Notes: generated from the letters alone by a model not told the origin. 40,440 bases of DNA from Saprospiraceae bacterium (GCA_016787415.1 JAEUUT010000262.1:1-40440), one strand, 5' to 3'. Positions 24,878 to 33,238 are shown, counted from the first letter of the stretch. Numbers and translations are program-made.

Positions 24878-26323
24878 ATGAAAAAACAGCATCTTTTTTA
24901 TTTCAGTTTTTTATTTGTCTTAATAAGCACAAACACCACGACAGCCCAGGAATGGGAATCTATCGGTACAATAGGTGGCATTGCCGTCTCGGAACTGTTC
25001 CCCGATACGGTGAGCGACAAACTGTATATCGGTGGTCGATTCGGGTCAGTTAATGGTATTCAAACCCGAAATATCACCTGCTTCGATGGGAATCAGTTTC
25101 AGAAAATGACGGATAGTTCCACTGTCAATGCCTGCTGGAACCTGGGTTGTTTGGGAGTATCTGCTATAGCCAGATATCAGGGTAAGATTGTGGCAGGTAC
25201 GATTCGCTCTGCCACTTATGAAGCCAATCCACAGATTATTGGCGTAGGAGCATGGGACGGCACACAGTGGTATCCACTGGATGGTGGACTTTCTATGGAA
25301 TACAACAATATCGTTTCCCAGTATCTGCCGGCACCAATATATGACTTCTTTCTTACGGGAGATACCTTGTATGCTGCCGGAGATATTTTTTATGTTGATT
25401 CCATACCAGCATTGGGTTTGGGAGCCTGGAGTGGAAGCAGTTGGCATACTTTCAACGTGCCGGAGCCTAATCCCGATGAATTTATGTTTGCTTATTGCGT
25501 GTTAAAATATAAAGGGGAGATATACCTTGGAGGTAATATTCGGTACTACATAAATGGAGAAGCGGTTCGCGCTTTGATTCGCTACGATGGCGTATCATGG
25601 CAGAAAGTGGGACAGGTTCTAACAGGACTTAATACTCATGTACGGTCTCTTGAGGTATTTCAGAACAAACTTTACGTAGCGGGCTATTTTACTCAAATCG
25701 ACGGCAATCCCGGAAATAGTATCATGAGTTGGGATGGCGAGCAATGGAATGATCTGAGCGGTGGACTATGCAATGAAGATGCCACGATAGACAACCTTTT
25801 CGTACATGAAGACAAACTGTACGTAGCAGGCAATTTCGATTGCATCGGCGGCATCGAAGCGCACGATATCGCGGTATGGGATGGTGAGAAATGGTGTAGT
25901 ATTGGCAGCTCCATATTTACAGGATCTGTACATACCATTGCGGTATGGCATGATACGATCTATGTAGGTGGTGGATTCAGTGCAATTAATGGAGCCCCGA
26001 TAAGTCGTCTGGCGCGTTTCGTGGGTGATCCGTCCACCAGCCTTTGCTCAGAGCCAGTGTCGGCTGTGGAGCCTGCGATATCCGTAGCATCCTATCTGAC
26101 GTTGTACCCCAACCCCGCAGGCGATATGCTGACCATCACTTACTCCGGGATAGATCAACTCCTCCACTACGAAGTGGTGGACTTGTTAGGCCGTTTACAA
26201 TGGTCATGCATAGACTGTACCGGCCCTCAGGAGGTGGTGGTGTCGGACTGGTCAGCGGGTTCTTATGTAGTACGAGCAGTTAGAGATCATGGGGTTATAA
26301 CCAAAGGCTTTACAAAACAGTAG
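24878..26323 (+). CDS. T9SS-secreted beta-propeller-like protein, paralog 2
   Basis: A 481-residue protein with a signal peptide (LFYFSFLFVLISTNTTTAQ), the same series of LYIGGRFGSVNG / LYVAGYFTQIDG / WDGEQWNDLSGG blades as its neighbour, and a T9SS sorting domain (LTLYPNPAGDMLTI, YEVVDLLGRLQW, GSYVVRA). Closest to paralog 1 in the second half, where stretches such as GNSIMSWDG and RLARFVGDPS are identical or nearly so. Cys residues in the blades are conserved between paralogs (FDCI, WCSIG), suggesting disulfides. It ends 36 bp before the convergent dinB gene. Confidence 0.85.
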   Translation: MKKQHLFYFSFLFVLISTNTTTAQEWESIGTIGGIAVSELFPDTVSDKLYIGGRFGSVNGIQTRNITCFDGNQFQKMTDSSTVNACWNLGCLGVSAIARYQGKIVAGTIRSATYEANPQIIGVGAWDGTQWYPLDGGLSMEYNNIVSQYLPAPIYDFFLTGDTLYAAGDIFYVDSIPALGLGAWSGSSWHTFNVPEPNPDEFMFAYCVLKYKGEIYLGGNIRYYINGEAVRALIRYDGVSWQKVGQVLTGLNTHVRSLEVFQNKLYVAGYFTQIDGNPGNSIMSWDGEQWNDLSGGLCNEDATIDNLFVHEDKLYVAGNFDCIGGIEAHDIAVWDGEKWCSIGSSIFTGSVHTIAVWHDTIYVGGGFSAINGAPISRLARFVGDPSTSLCSEPVSAVEPAISVASYLTLYPNPAGDMLTITYSGIDQLLHYEVVDLLGRLQWSCIDCTGPQEVVVSDWSAGSYVVRAVRDHGVITKGFTKQ

Positions 26324-26359
26324 CGGATGGAAAGCAAGTCAATATCTCCACTTTAGAAT

Positions 26360-27520
26360 CTATTCTTTTTCCTTGCTTCCGATTTGTATAGATTCTTTTC
26401 CAAAACGATCCCTGATCTTGTCCATCGCAGCCAGCAAACGTGCTTCCTTTTCCGTATTCTCGAAGAGATTGAGTTGACTGGTGCCAGGTACCAACTCACT
26501 GAAACGAACCCCCACCAATCGGATTGCTTGTCGACGCTCATAGAGCCTATCGAATATCGTAAGAGCATGTTCAATCAGCAGGCTATCCTGAGCAGTATAA
26601 GGAATCTTGGTCTGCTTGGTAAAGGTGTTAAAATCGGAGTATCGAAGTTTTACGCTAATGCAAGCGGTGAGTTTTTTCAATGATCGCAATTCGTATGCAA
26701 GTTGAGAACTTTGATAGCGCACTTGGTCACGCAGAAACCGAACGTCGATGGTATCGGCATGGAATGTACGCTCGCTTGATATAGAATCCTGTTCGCGATA
26801 CGGCACGACGGGACTATCGTCCTGGCCGTTTGCTCGTTTCCACATCAGAAGCCCATGCTTACCGAATTCGCGTTCAAGCAGCCGAGGGGGAACCTCGCGT
26901 AGTGTAAGACAGGTTCGTACTCCCATCAGTGCCAAGCGGCGTTCTGTTTCCCGACCGATAGAAGGAAGCTTCCCAACTGATAACGGAGCAAGAAACTCCT
27001 TTTCGGTTCCCGTGGGTATCAGTTTCATTCCATTGGGCTTTACTTCTCCCGTCCCAACTTTAGAAACCGTTTTGTTTACGGACAACCCGAAAGACAATGG
27101 CAGTCCGGTCTCTTTGATAATCCGCTGCCGCAGTTCGGTGCTCCATTTGAAACAACCTATATATGCGTCCATACCAGTTAGGTCAAGGTAGAACTCATCA
27201 ATTGATGCCTGCTCGAAAGCAGGGGCTTCTTCCTCTATAACATCTCTTACCAGTCCTGAATATTTCGAGTAGTTTTCCATATCGCCGCGAAGTACGGTGG
27301 CGTCAGGACAAAGTTGTAAAGCTTGTCGCATTGGCATACCTGACCGAACGCCGAAAGTTCTCGCTTCATAACTACAGGAAGCAACGACTCCCCGGTTGCT
27401 ACTGCCTCCAATTATAAGTGGCTTTGCCCTAAGAGCACTATTGCGGAGCAGTTCAACCTCAACGAAAAAAGCATCCAGGTCAAGATGAAGAACGGATCGG
27501 TCAAAACAAAAGGGTTCCAT
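26360..27520 (-). CDS. dinB: DNA polymerase IV, Y family
   Basis: A 386-residue translesion polymerase. Catalytic residues are visible: HLDLDAFFVEVE (Asp14, with Phe19 in the steric-gate position) and ASIDEFYLDLT (Asp108, Glu109). The finger segment (SYEARTFGVRSGMP), the thumb HhH region (LPSIGRETERRLALMGV) and the little-finger region with RLVGVRFSEL follow. Near the end SQLNLFE is a good beta-clamp-binding motif (QLxLF type). It lies 46 bp downstream of the DnaE-type gene and in the same direction, so the two form an operon. Intact and of usual length. Likely role: error-prone bypass of damaged DNA. Confidence 0.95.
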   Translation of the reverse strand: MEPFCFDRSVLHLDLDAFFVEVELLRNSALRAKPLIIGGSSNRGVVASCSYEARTFGVRSGMPMRQALQLCPDATVLRGDMENYSKYSGLVRDVIEEEAPAFEQASIDEFYLDLTGMDAYIGCFKWSTELRQRIIKETGLPLSFGLSVNKTVSKVGTGEVKPNGMKLIPTGTEKEFLAPLSVGKLPSIGRETERRLALMGVRTCLTLREVPPRLLEREFGKHGLLMWKRANGQDDSPVVPYREQDSISSERTFHADTIDVRFLRDQVRYQSSQLAYELRSLKKLTACISVKLRYSDFNTFTKQTKIPYTAQDSLLIEHALTIFDRLYERRQAIRLVGVRFSELVPGTSQLNLFENTEKEARLLAAMDKIRDRFGKESIQIGSKEKE

Positions 27521-27566
27521 AGGTCATATATTAGGTGTGCTTGTCCAGGTAGAATGTGGTGCATAT

Positions 27567-30500
27567 CTATGATGGGTAACGCCTGTCGGCTCGATACGGA
27601 AGGCGTTCCATTCCATGTGCCTCCAGGGTCACGAAACCGAAGTCAGGTACGAGTCTTCCCTGGATGCGGTAAATTCCGCGTCCACTGAATGGTGTTCTTT
27701 TTAATTGGTCGGGGAAATGGACAGTATCGAAAAAGTGCCCTTCCCTATCGAGCCATGTACCAAAATGCATCAGTTCTCCCTTGACGGTACGTGTATCTTT
27801 CCGGCACACATAATATCCGATCATCGTCACCAGTTGGTGTACCTTTTCAGCCATGCCTTGTGCAGGAAGTGTCTCGACGTTGATCTCCGGTATCTTCTCA
27901 TCCAATAACTCAAAAGGAGCGCAAAGAGGAAACCCAAGCAATTCCAGTTCATCGAAAGCATGATCGTATGAACCTTCTTCCAAGACCGGCAATTGATAAG
28001 AATCGGAGTCGTCGGCAAAAAGCAGATTCCGACCCAGTCCACTTTCAGGTGTCAATACCCGGCTCTTCTCCCAGAGCAATTCACTCTTTTTCAATCCGGT
28101 AAAACGGAAAGCACCAATACGAATTAGCAAATCCAATTGTGTAGATGAAATACGTATTCGTCGTACAAAATCTTCCAAAGATTTGAATACTCCATAGTCT
28201 GCCTGTTGTCGCTGGATATCCAAAATGGTTTGTTTTTCCAATCCTCTGATGTGTACGAATCCGAGGTAAATGTCCTTATCCTCGATTCGCGTCAAGTTGC
28301 GACTATGGTTCACACAGGGCGCATGGATGACGCCTCCGCACATTCGCGCCTCATGCACATACATTTCCGTGTTGTAAAACCCTCCGAAATTGTTGATCAC
28401 TGCTACCATGAACTCTAATGGGAAATACGTCTTCAGATAGAGACTTTGAAATGATTCGACTGCAAAACTGGCGGAATGTGCTTTGCAGAATGAATACCCT
28501 CCGAAACTTTCGATCTGTCGCCAGACTTCTTTTATCAATGCTTCGGGATGTCCTTTAGCCGTGCAGTTGTCAAAATACTTTTGCCGTAATCGGGCAAATG
28601 CCTCTGAGGATCGTTTCTTGCCAGTCATCATGCGACGCATTACATCTGCTTCATCCAGTCCCAGACCAGCGAAGTGATGTAAGATCTTCATCACATCCTC
28701 CTGGTACACCATGACCCCAAACGTTTCTGAGAGATGTTCTTTAAAAACCGGGTGCGGATATTCAAAAGCATGAGGACGATGAAACCGTTCAATATATTCA
28801 CGCATCATACCCGACTTCGCCACGCCAGGGCGGATAATACTGCTGGCAGCGACCAAGTGGACATAAGTGTCGCAGCGGAGTTTCTGAAGCAAACCCCGCA
28901 TGGCAGGACTTTCAATATAGAAGCAACCGATACATCTGCATGTGCGTAGTTGTGCTCGAACCCGAGGGTCAGTTTTCAGACGCTCTACATCATGTACATT
29001 CACTGCCTTCCCTTGATTCTGTCGGACAATGTCCACGCAGTCTTTGATATGTCCCAAACCACGCTGGCTCAACATGTCAAACTTATGGAACCCCCATTCC
29101 TCAGCTGCATACATATCAAAGTGAGTGATCGGAAAGCCCTTAGGCATCATTTGCAGGGCGGTTACGTGACTCAAAGGTTTTTCGGAAATGATGATTCCTC
29201 CTGCATGGATTGATAAGTAGTTAGGGAAATCGACCAGCATTTCTCCATAGCGGAGAATGTGTGAAGCCCAGGGGTGCAAGTCGGACGGCTTCGGTGTGCC
29301 TACAGCATTTTTCTTAACCTGTTCGTGCGAAGCTGCTTCAGGTGCGGTTTCCTCTTTTCTACCCCTCCATTCAAACGAACCGGTAAGGATAGAAGGAAGG
29401 GAATCCACAATAGCGTCGATCTCCGCCTTGGTGAGTCCAAATACTTTACCCAGTTCACGAACAACCGCAGCATATTGAAAAGTGCTATAGGTGGCCAGAA
29501 GAGCTGTATGCTCACGACCGTACCGTTTAAAAACGTAATCGGTCACGTCGTCGCGCTCATCCCAGGAAAAGTCGATGTCGAAGTCCGGTGGTGATGTACG
29601 CTGCGGATTGATGAACCGTTCGAAGTACAGATCAAGTTCAAGCGGCTCTACGTCGGTAATGTACAGGCAGTACGCTACGATGGAATTGGCACCGCTTCCG
29701 CGTCCCACATGGTGGTAGCCGGAAGATTCCGCATAGCGCACGATATCCCAGGTAATGAGGAAGTATGCCGCAAAGTCCAACTCCGCGATCATTTTCAATT
29801 CCTTACGGACACGCTCCTGTGCCCGTTTGTTCGTTGACCCATACCGGCGCTCACAGCCACTTTCAGCAAGCTTGGTCAAGAGATTCAGGTCCCCTTCTTT
29901 GGTTCCCATGAAAGTGCGGCGATTAAGTTGTAGGCCAGTCTCAAACCGGATCGAGCAAGCGTCCAGTATCTTGCGGGTATTTTGTAAGATTTTGGGATAG
30001 GATTCGAAAGGAGCAACCAACGCACCTCGTGGGATAAAATATTCTTCGGCATTCGCGATCTGTACCTGGTCCAGTTTAGTGACCAAGGTATTCGCATCGA
30101 TGGCACGGAGTAATTTGTGCAGTCGATAGCCCTCTCGATCAAGGAACGTAACTGGTTGCCATATTATCAATTTCTCCAAATGCTTCTTCCAGGGAGAGTT
30201 GAACAAACTGTTCACTTCGGAAGAACGAATACCGATGAACTCGTTTGGACGGAACATATCCAGAGGTTTTACATCGTTCCCATAAATGATGAACACATCC
30301 TCCAATGGTGGAGCAACGGCAGGCAGCGGTTTACCAGTCAGCGAATACTCGGTAAGAAAAGCGCAAAGTGCCGACCATCCAATGTTGTTCCGAGCGATGC
30401 CGGTGTACAAATACCGATACTCCTCATCCCGAAACTCAATCCCCAAGACCGGTTTTATTCCCTTCGTTTGACAACGACGCACAAAATCCAATGTTGCCGA

Positions 30501-30620
30501 CGTATTATTGATATCTGCCAGAACCAATGTTTTTATTCCACGGAGAGTGGCAGCCTCCACCAGTTGTTTTGGCGAAAGTGTTCCATACCGGAGACTAAAA
30601 TATGAGTGTACGCAGTACAT
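27567..30620 (-). CDS. dnaE2: Error-prone-type DNA polymerase III alpha subunit (DnaE2-like)
   Basis: A 1017-residue C-family polymerase, shorter than replicative DnaE (about 1160) and close to the DnaE2/ImuC size. The N-terminal PHP domain is degenerate: the usual HxH is CVHS (Cys3, His5) and the TDHxN-like motif reads LADINNT, so proofreading-type metal sites are lost. The palm has GRGSGANSIVAYCL, PDFDIDF (Asp348, Asp350) and KFDMLSQRGL (Asp515). A helix-hairpin-helix region and an OB-fold-like end (VTMIGYYVCRKDTRTVKG) follow. dinB is 46 bp downstream, so a translesion pair is likely. No ImuA/SulA-like or LexA gene is adjacent, which differs from the classical imuA-imuB-dnaE2 cassette. DnaE2 versus a plasmid-type DnaE1 variant is not settled by eye. 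Confidence 0.85.
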   Translation of the reverse strand: MYCVHSYFSLRYGTLSPKQLVEAATLRGIKTLVLADINNTSATLDFVRRCQTKGIKPVLGIEFRDEEYRYLYTGIARNNIGWSALCAFLTEYSLTGKPLPAVAPPLEDVFIIYGNDVKPLDMFRPNEFIGIRSSEVNSLFNSPWKKHLEKLIIWQPVTFLDREGYRLHKLLRAIDANTLVTKLDQVQIANAEEYFIPRGALVAPFESYPKILQNTRKILDACSIRFETGLQLNRRTFMGTKEGDLNLLTKLAESGCERRYGSTNKRAQERVRKELKMIAELDFAAYFLITWDIVRYAESSGYHHVGRGSGANSIVAYCLYITDVEPLELDLYFERFINPQRTSPPDFDIDFSWDERDDVTDYVFKRYGREHTALLATYSTFQYAAVVRELGKVFGLTKAEIDAIVDSLPSILTGSFEWRGRKEETAPEAASHEQVKKNAVGTPKPSDLHPWASHILRYGEMLVDFPNYLSIHAGGIIISEKPLSHVTALQMMPKGFPITHFDMYAAEEWGFHKFDMLSQRGLGHIKDCVDIVRQNQGKAVNVHDVERLKTDPRVRAQLRTCRCIGCFYIESPAMRGLLQKLRCDTYVHLVAASSIIRPGVAKSGMMREYIERFHRPHAFEYPHPVFKEHLSETFGVMVYQEDVMKILHHFAGLGLDEADVMRRMMTGKKRSSEAFARLRQKYFDNCTAKGHPEALIKEVWRQIESFGGYSFCKAHSASFAVESFQSLYLKTYFPLEFMVAVINNFGGFYNTEMYVHEARMCGGVIHAPCVNHSRNLTRIEDKDIYLGFVHIRGLEKQTILDIQRQQADYGVFKSLEDFVRRIRISSTQLDLLIRIGAFRFTGLKKSELLWEKSRVLTPESGLGRNLLFADDSDSYQLPVLEEGSYDHAFDELELLGFPLCAPFELLDEKIPEINVETLPAQGMAEKVHQLVTMIGYYVCRKDTRTVKGELMHFGTWLDREGHFFDTVHFPDQLKRTPFSGRGIYRIQGRLVPDFGFVTLEAHGMERLPYRADRRYPS

Positions 30621-31093
30621 AGAGCCGCTGAAGTCTGTATGCCAGATTCGGATGGCAAGTGCCGGGGGCGCGTCATTTGGAGGAAGGAAGGCGGACTATT
30701 TTTAAAAATTATAACCAACAACTTGTGGCAAAATAGAAGCACAGTGGTTGTAAAAGCAATTTTAAAAACAAATAATTTTAAAAGCCATTCTTAAGTCGGT
30801 GACGTGTACGGATTTGACGTGCCGTTATGTTTTTCGCAATCGAGAGAGGTTGTGGATTTGAGAGGAATATGGCTTAAATCGCAAAATTGTTAATAAAACA
30901 ATTTTAACTTAATATAAAACAATTTTAATAAATTATTTCTTGTAAATAATCTGTCTAAATGGCAGCAGCAGTATGTCAATTATCCTTTCATGTGCAATTT
31001 TTGAATTTACGGGTTCATCTGACTAATAGAAGGTGAAAATTGATCATCTGGTTTCATATCATTAACAATAATGGCATTTTATATGAAAAGAAC
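30621..31093. other. Gene-free AT-rich upstream region of the dnaE2-dinB operon
   Basis: About 470 bp with no credible gene on either strand. The part nearest dnaE2 should hold its promoter; on the minus strand TTTTGCC around 30733 and TATAATTTTT around 30708 are a weak candidate pair. 30880-30960 is markedly AT-rich and holds repeated AACAATTTT motifs (separate entry). Beyond it, to the hairpin element at 31094, nothing is recognised. Confidence 0.6.
30883..30926. promoter_or_regulatory. Cluster of AACAATTTT motifs, candidate operator
   Basis: AAAATTGTT (30883-30891) is followed, after 5 bp, by its reverse complement AACAATTTT (30897-30905), and the latter is repeated at 30918-30926, exactly 21 bp (two helix turns) further. 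A one-mismatch copy, AGCAATTTTAA, lies at 30755-30765, closer to dnaE2. This is what a repressor-binding array could look like, but the area is so AT-rich that chance similarity must be considered. Confidence 0.3.
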
Positions 31094-31161
31094 GGGCCAC
31101 CCGGCAACGCCGAATGACCCGCTGAATTTCAACTGATAGCACCGGCTATCCGCATTTTATT
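31094..31161 (-). terminator. Hairpin-forming 68-bp element, copy 2; likely ars operon terminator
   Basis: Second copy of the element at 21523-21588, same orientation. On the minus strand it follows the last ars-operon gene immediately (it overlaps the stop codon). It contains a small hairpin (GATAGC-CGGT-GCTATC), then a long stem GGGTCATTCGGC / GCCGGGTGGCCC with a GTT loop and several G-U pairs, then GTTCTTTTC. Pairing works well only as minus-strand RNA. That supports a terminator for the leftward operon, although the second copy elsewhere suggests a mobile or duplicated repeat. Confidence 0.65.
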
Positions 31162-31339
31162 ATTGTGCTGTACTACCCGTTTCGCAGCAAGACACCGGGC
31201 AGTCATCCGACGACGGGCAACAGGTTGTGTTTTCCGTTTCGCAGCAGGTACCGGAGCCGTTAGAAGATTGAGCGAAGCCAAAAGCGATAGCAGAAGCCAG
31301 GAGAGCGGCGGTAGTAAGCGCCAGAACTTTATTTTTCAT
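31160..31339 (-). CDS. Small exported Cys-rich protein, 59 aa
   Basis: The ATG at 31339 opens a 59-residue protein with a clear signal peptide (MKNKVLALTTAALLASAIAF, cleavage near GFAQ). The mature part of about 35 residues contains seven Cys in the pattern TCCETENTTCC, DDCPVSCCETG: three CC pairs and a single Cys, in a metallothionein-like density. A longer reading from 31396 adds 19 residues before the signal peptide and is unlikely. It is the last gene of the leftward arsenic operon, 53 bp after the larger Cys-rich gene. Probable role: binding As(III) or another soft metal outside the cytosol. No named family recognised. Confidence 0.75.
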   Translation of the reverse strand: MKNKVLALTTAALLASAIAFGFAQSSNGSGTCCETENTTCCPSSDDCPVSCCETGSTAQ

Positions 31340-31392
31340 GTTGTGGAAATTTTTAAAATGAATAGGAAATTGTCGTTTGGGAATTGTGTCGT

Positions 31393-31752
31393 TCAAACGA
31401 CTGCTGTTGCAGGTGGATGCCAGATAGAAGGGTGAAAGGACTGCGGAAACAGATGCTGCAAACCGAATGGATTTTCCTTTGCTTCATCCGGAAAAGATCG
31501 AAGTTGAAAACCATGAACCGGCAGTAAATAATAGCACCCATTTCCTACACAAACACAACAGCAGGGCGAAGGTGTATCTTTACTTTCTCCGCAGCCGTTC
31601 TTTTGAGGTGAGGGTTTAGAGCATTCCTTTTTGAACGAACATTCCACGCGACTTTCTTCCCCGCAGCGTACCCCAACCCATTTCACAACCTGCCAGGAAG
31701 CCAGGCCGCAAAAAAGGAGAAACGCTATCAAAACCGGAATAAGGCGTAGCAT
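31393..31752 (-). CDS. Exported Cys-rich protein with C-terminal WHPP
   Basis: A 119-residue protein with an N-terminal hydrophobic segment (LIPVLIAFLLFCGLASW) that is a signal peptide or anchor. The central part is rich in Cys (VRCGEESRVECSFKKECSK, then CGESKDTPSPCCCVCVGNGC) and the C-terminus reads FHPSIWHPPATAVV. The layout of hydrophobic start, Cys cluster and W-Q/H-P-P near the end equals that of the proteins at 13272-13682 and 35921-36277, although overall sequence similarity is low. It is the seventh gene of the leftward arsenic operon, 28 bp after the metallophosphoesterase. Function unknown; thiol-metal binding is suggested. Confidence 0.75.
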   Translation of the reverse strand: MLRLIPVLIAFLLFCGLASWQVVKWVGVRCGEESRVECSFKKECSKPSPQKNGCGESKDTPSPCCCVCVGNGCYYLLPVHGFQLRSFPDEAKENPFGLQHLFPQSFHPSIWHPPATAVV

Positions 31753-31780
31753 ATAGTTTAATATAATAGATTTTGACAGA

Positions 31781-32557
31781 TTATTTCGCCACGCGCAATG
31801 CTTCTGCGTAGGCGTTCGGTAAAGGACTGTTTTCTACGGCAAGGGCTGCTTTTTCTACATCGTATTCAAACCGTACAAACTCGACCCGGATACTTTCGGC
31901 ACGTTCCCGGCTGCTGTTTTCATCGAAGTGCAACAGCACATACCCACCACGCGGATCTCCGTCTTTCGGTTTGCCAACGGAGCCGATGTTGATAGCGTGC
32001 CGGAAATGAATGTTGCCCTGATCGTTGCCGGGCAATACCCGATGGTAAGGTTTGTGCGTGTGTCCGAAACAAAGTATATCTGCGTTTGCACCTTCCAGAA
32101 TACGCAGAAGGCTTTTTTCTTCCCGATCTTCAAACAGGTATTCGTTGATTTTTCGAGGGCTTCCGTGTACCATCAACAGTTGCAACGGGTCACCATCATT
32201 CATTTCAAATTCGACCCGGATATGACGCGGTAATCCGCGCAAATAGTGTCGTTCACCTTCCCGCACGTTCTGGTTGGTAAAACTGATACTTACCGCACCA
32301 TTCGCTTTTTCATCTTCTGTTTTATAAGCACATCCGCAGTCGTCACTACTTCTGCCGATGCCGTAGTCATAGTTTCCGGCAATCGTGGGAATACCCCGAC
32401 GACGGATTTCCTGCACTACTTCATTCGGCCAAATATTGTAGCCAACCAAGTCGCCCAGGCAAAAAATAGCATCCGGTTTTCGTTGCTCCACATCTGCAAA
32501 AAAGGCTTCGAGCGCTGGCATGTTTGCGTGAATATCAGAGAAAAGGGCAATCGTCAT
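31781..32557 (-). CDS. Metallophosphoesterase (calcineurin-like, YfcE-type)
   Basis: A 258-residue protein of the calcineurin-like phosphoesterase superfamily. Metal-binding motifs in order: SDIHAN (Asp8, His10), LGDLVGY, AGNYD, VHGSPRK and GHTHKPY. In most members the third motif is GNH(D/E), with a catalytic His; here it is GNYD, which may alter activity. A Cys-Gly-Cys follows (SSDDCGCAY). It is placed in the arsenic operon between the aquaporin and the small Cys-rich genes. Role there is unknown: it might hydrolyse a phosphoester or arsenate ester, but this is speculation. Confidence 0.88.
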   Translation of the reverse strand: MTIALFSDIHANMPALEAFFADVEQRKPDAIFCLGDLVGYNIWPNEVVQEIRRRGIPTIAGNYDYGIGRSSDDCGCAYKTEDEKANGAVSISFTNQNVREGERHYLRGLPRHIRVEFEMNDGDPLQLLMVHGSPRKINEYLFEDREEKSLLRILEGANADILCFGHTHKPYHRVLPGNDQGNIHFRHAINIGSVGKPKDGDPRGGYVLLHFDENSSRERAESIRVEFVRFEYDVEKAALAVENSPLPNAYAEALRVAK

Positions 32558-32593
32558 TTTTGAAAAGGTTTGTGTTTGAAATTGAGCGTTAGG

Positions 32594-33238
32594 TTAAGCA
32601 GGCTTTTGTAAAATGCGGTTACAGGGTACAGCCAGGAATGCCCCTAAAACCGGAGCTATCAAATAAATACAAATGTTTTCCAGATGTCCAGAAACTACCG
32701 CCGGAGCCAGTGACCGCGCCGGGTTCATACTCGCACCACATATAGGCCCGGCAAACATGGCTTCCAGCAAAACCACGCCGCCAATGGCAAGTCCTGCAAA
32801 CCAGCCCGTTTCTTTACTGCCATGCGATACTTGCAGAATAACCAGCATTAAGAAAAACGTCAACACGATTTCCAGGATAAAGGACTGCATTGCAGCACCG
32901 GCCGGAAGGGTTGCGCCCAACGTTTCACTGGCAGGAAACAGAAACCGTAATAGTCCGCTGGCAATTAGGGCACCGAAAATCTGACCGGTTAAAAAAGGAA
33001 TAATTTGTTGTGCCGGGAATCTTCCCGCTATCCAAAAAGCCAGCGTAACCGCCGGGTTAAGGTGTGCGCCTGATACTTCGCCGAGTGCGTAAATCATCGC
33101 CATAACGATCAGTCCGAACGTAATAGCAATACCGACGTGCGTGATGACGCCGCCGCTTTCCTGATTGATTATGATAGCGCCTGTACCGCAAAAAACTAAA
33201 GCGAATGTTCCGAGGGCTTCGGAAAAATATTTATGCAT
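32594..33238 (-). CDS. MIP-family channel, aquaglyceroporin-like (AqpS role)
   Basis: A 214-residue membrane channel of six helices with both half-helix motifs, GAHLNPAVT and GASMNPARS. The Arg of the selectivity filter is present (NPAR). Aligning backwards from the second NPA, the place taken by His in water-specific AqpZ (twelve residues before the Asn) is Ala here, close to Gly in GlpF. This suggests a wide pore able to pass uncharged solutes such as As(OH)3 or methylarsenite. In Sinorhizobium ars operons AqpS replaces the arsenite pump; the same logic may apply, as no ArsB or Acr3 gene is visible. Placed between arsN2 and the phosphoesterase. Transport substrate is inferred. Confidence 0.92.
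   Translation of the reverse strand: MHKYFSEALGTFALVFCGTGAIIINQESGGVITHVGIAITFGLIVMAMIYALGEVSGAHLNPAVTLAFWIAGRFPAQQIIPFLTGQIFGALIASGLLRFLFPASETLGATLPAGAAMQSFILEIVLTFFLMLVILQVSHGSKETGWFAGLAIGGVVLLEAMFAGPICGASMNPARSLAPAVVSGHLENICIYLIAPVLGAFLAVPCNRILQKPA

Noticed and set aside
26324..26400. GGAAAGCAAG and CCTTGCTTCC between the second propeller gene and dinB as a bidirectional terminator.
   Set aside because: The arms do not match perfectly, the loop is about 35 nt, and the right arm lies inside the dinB coding sequence.
21523..31161. The two hairpin elements as integron attC sites.
   Set aside because: They can fold and contain AAC/GTT, but a proper pair of core sites (RYYYAAC and GTTRRRY at the ends) is not seen, no integrase gene is visible, and the block between them is far too large and contains several transcription units.
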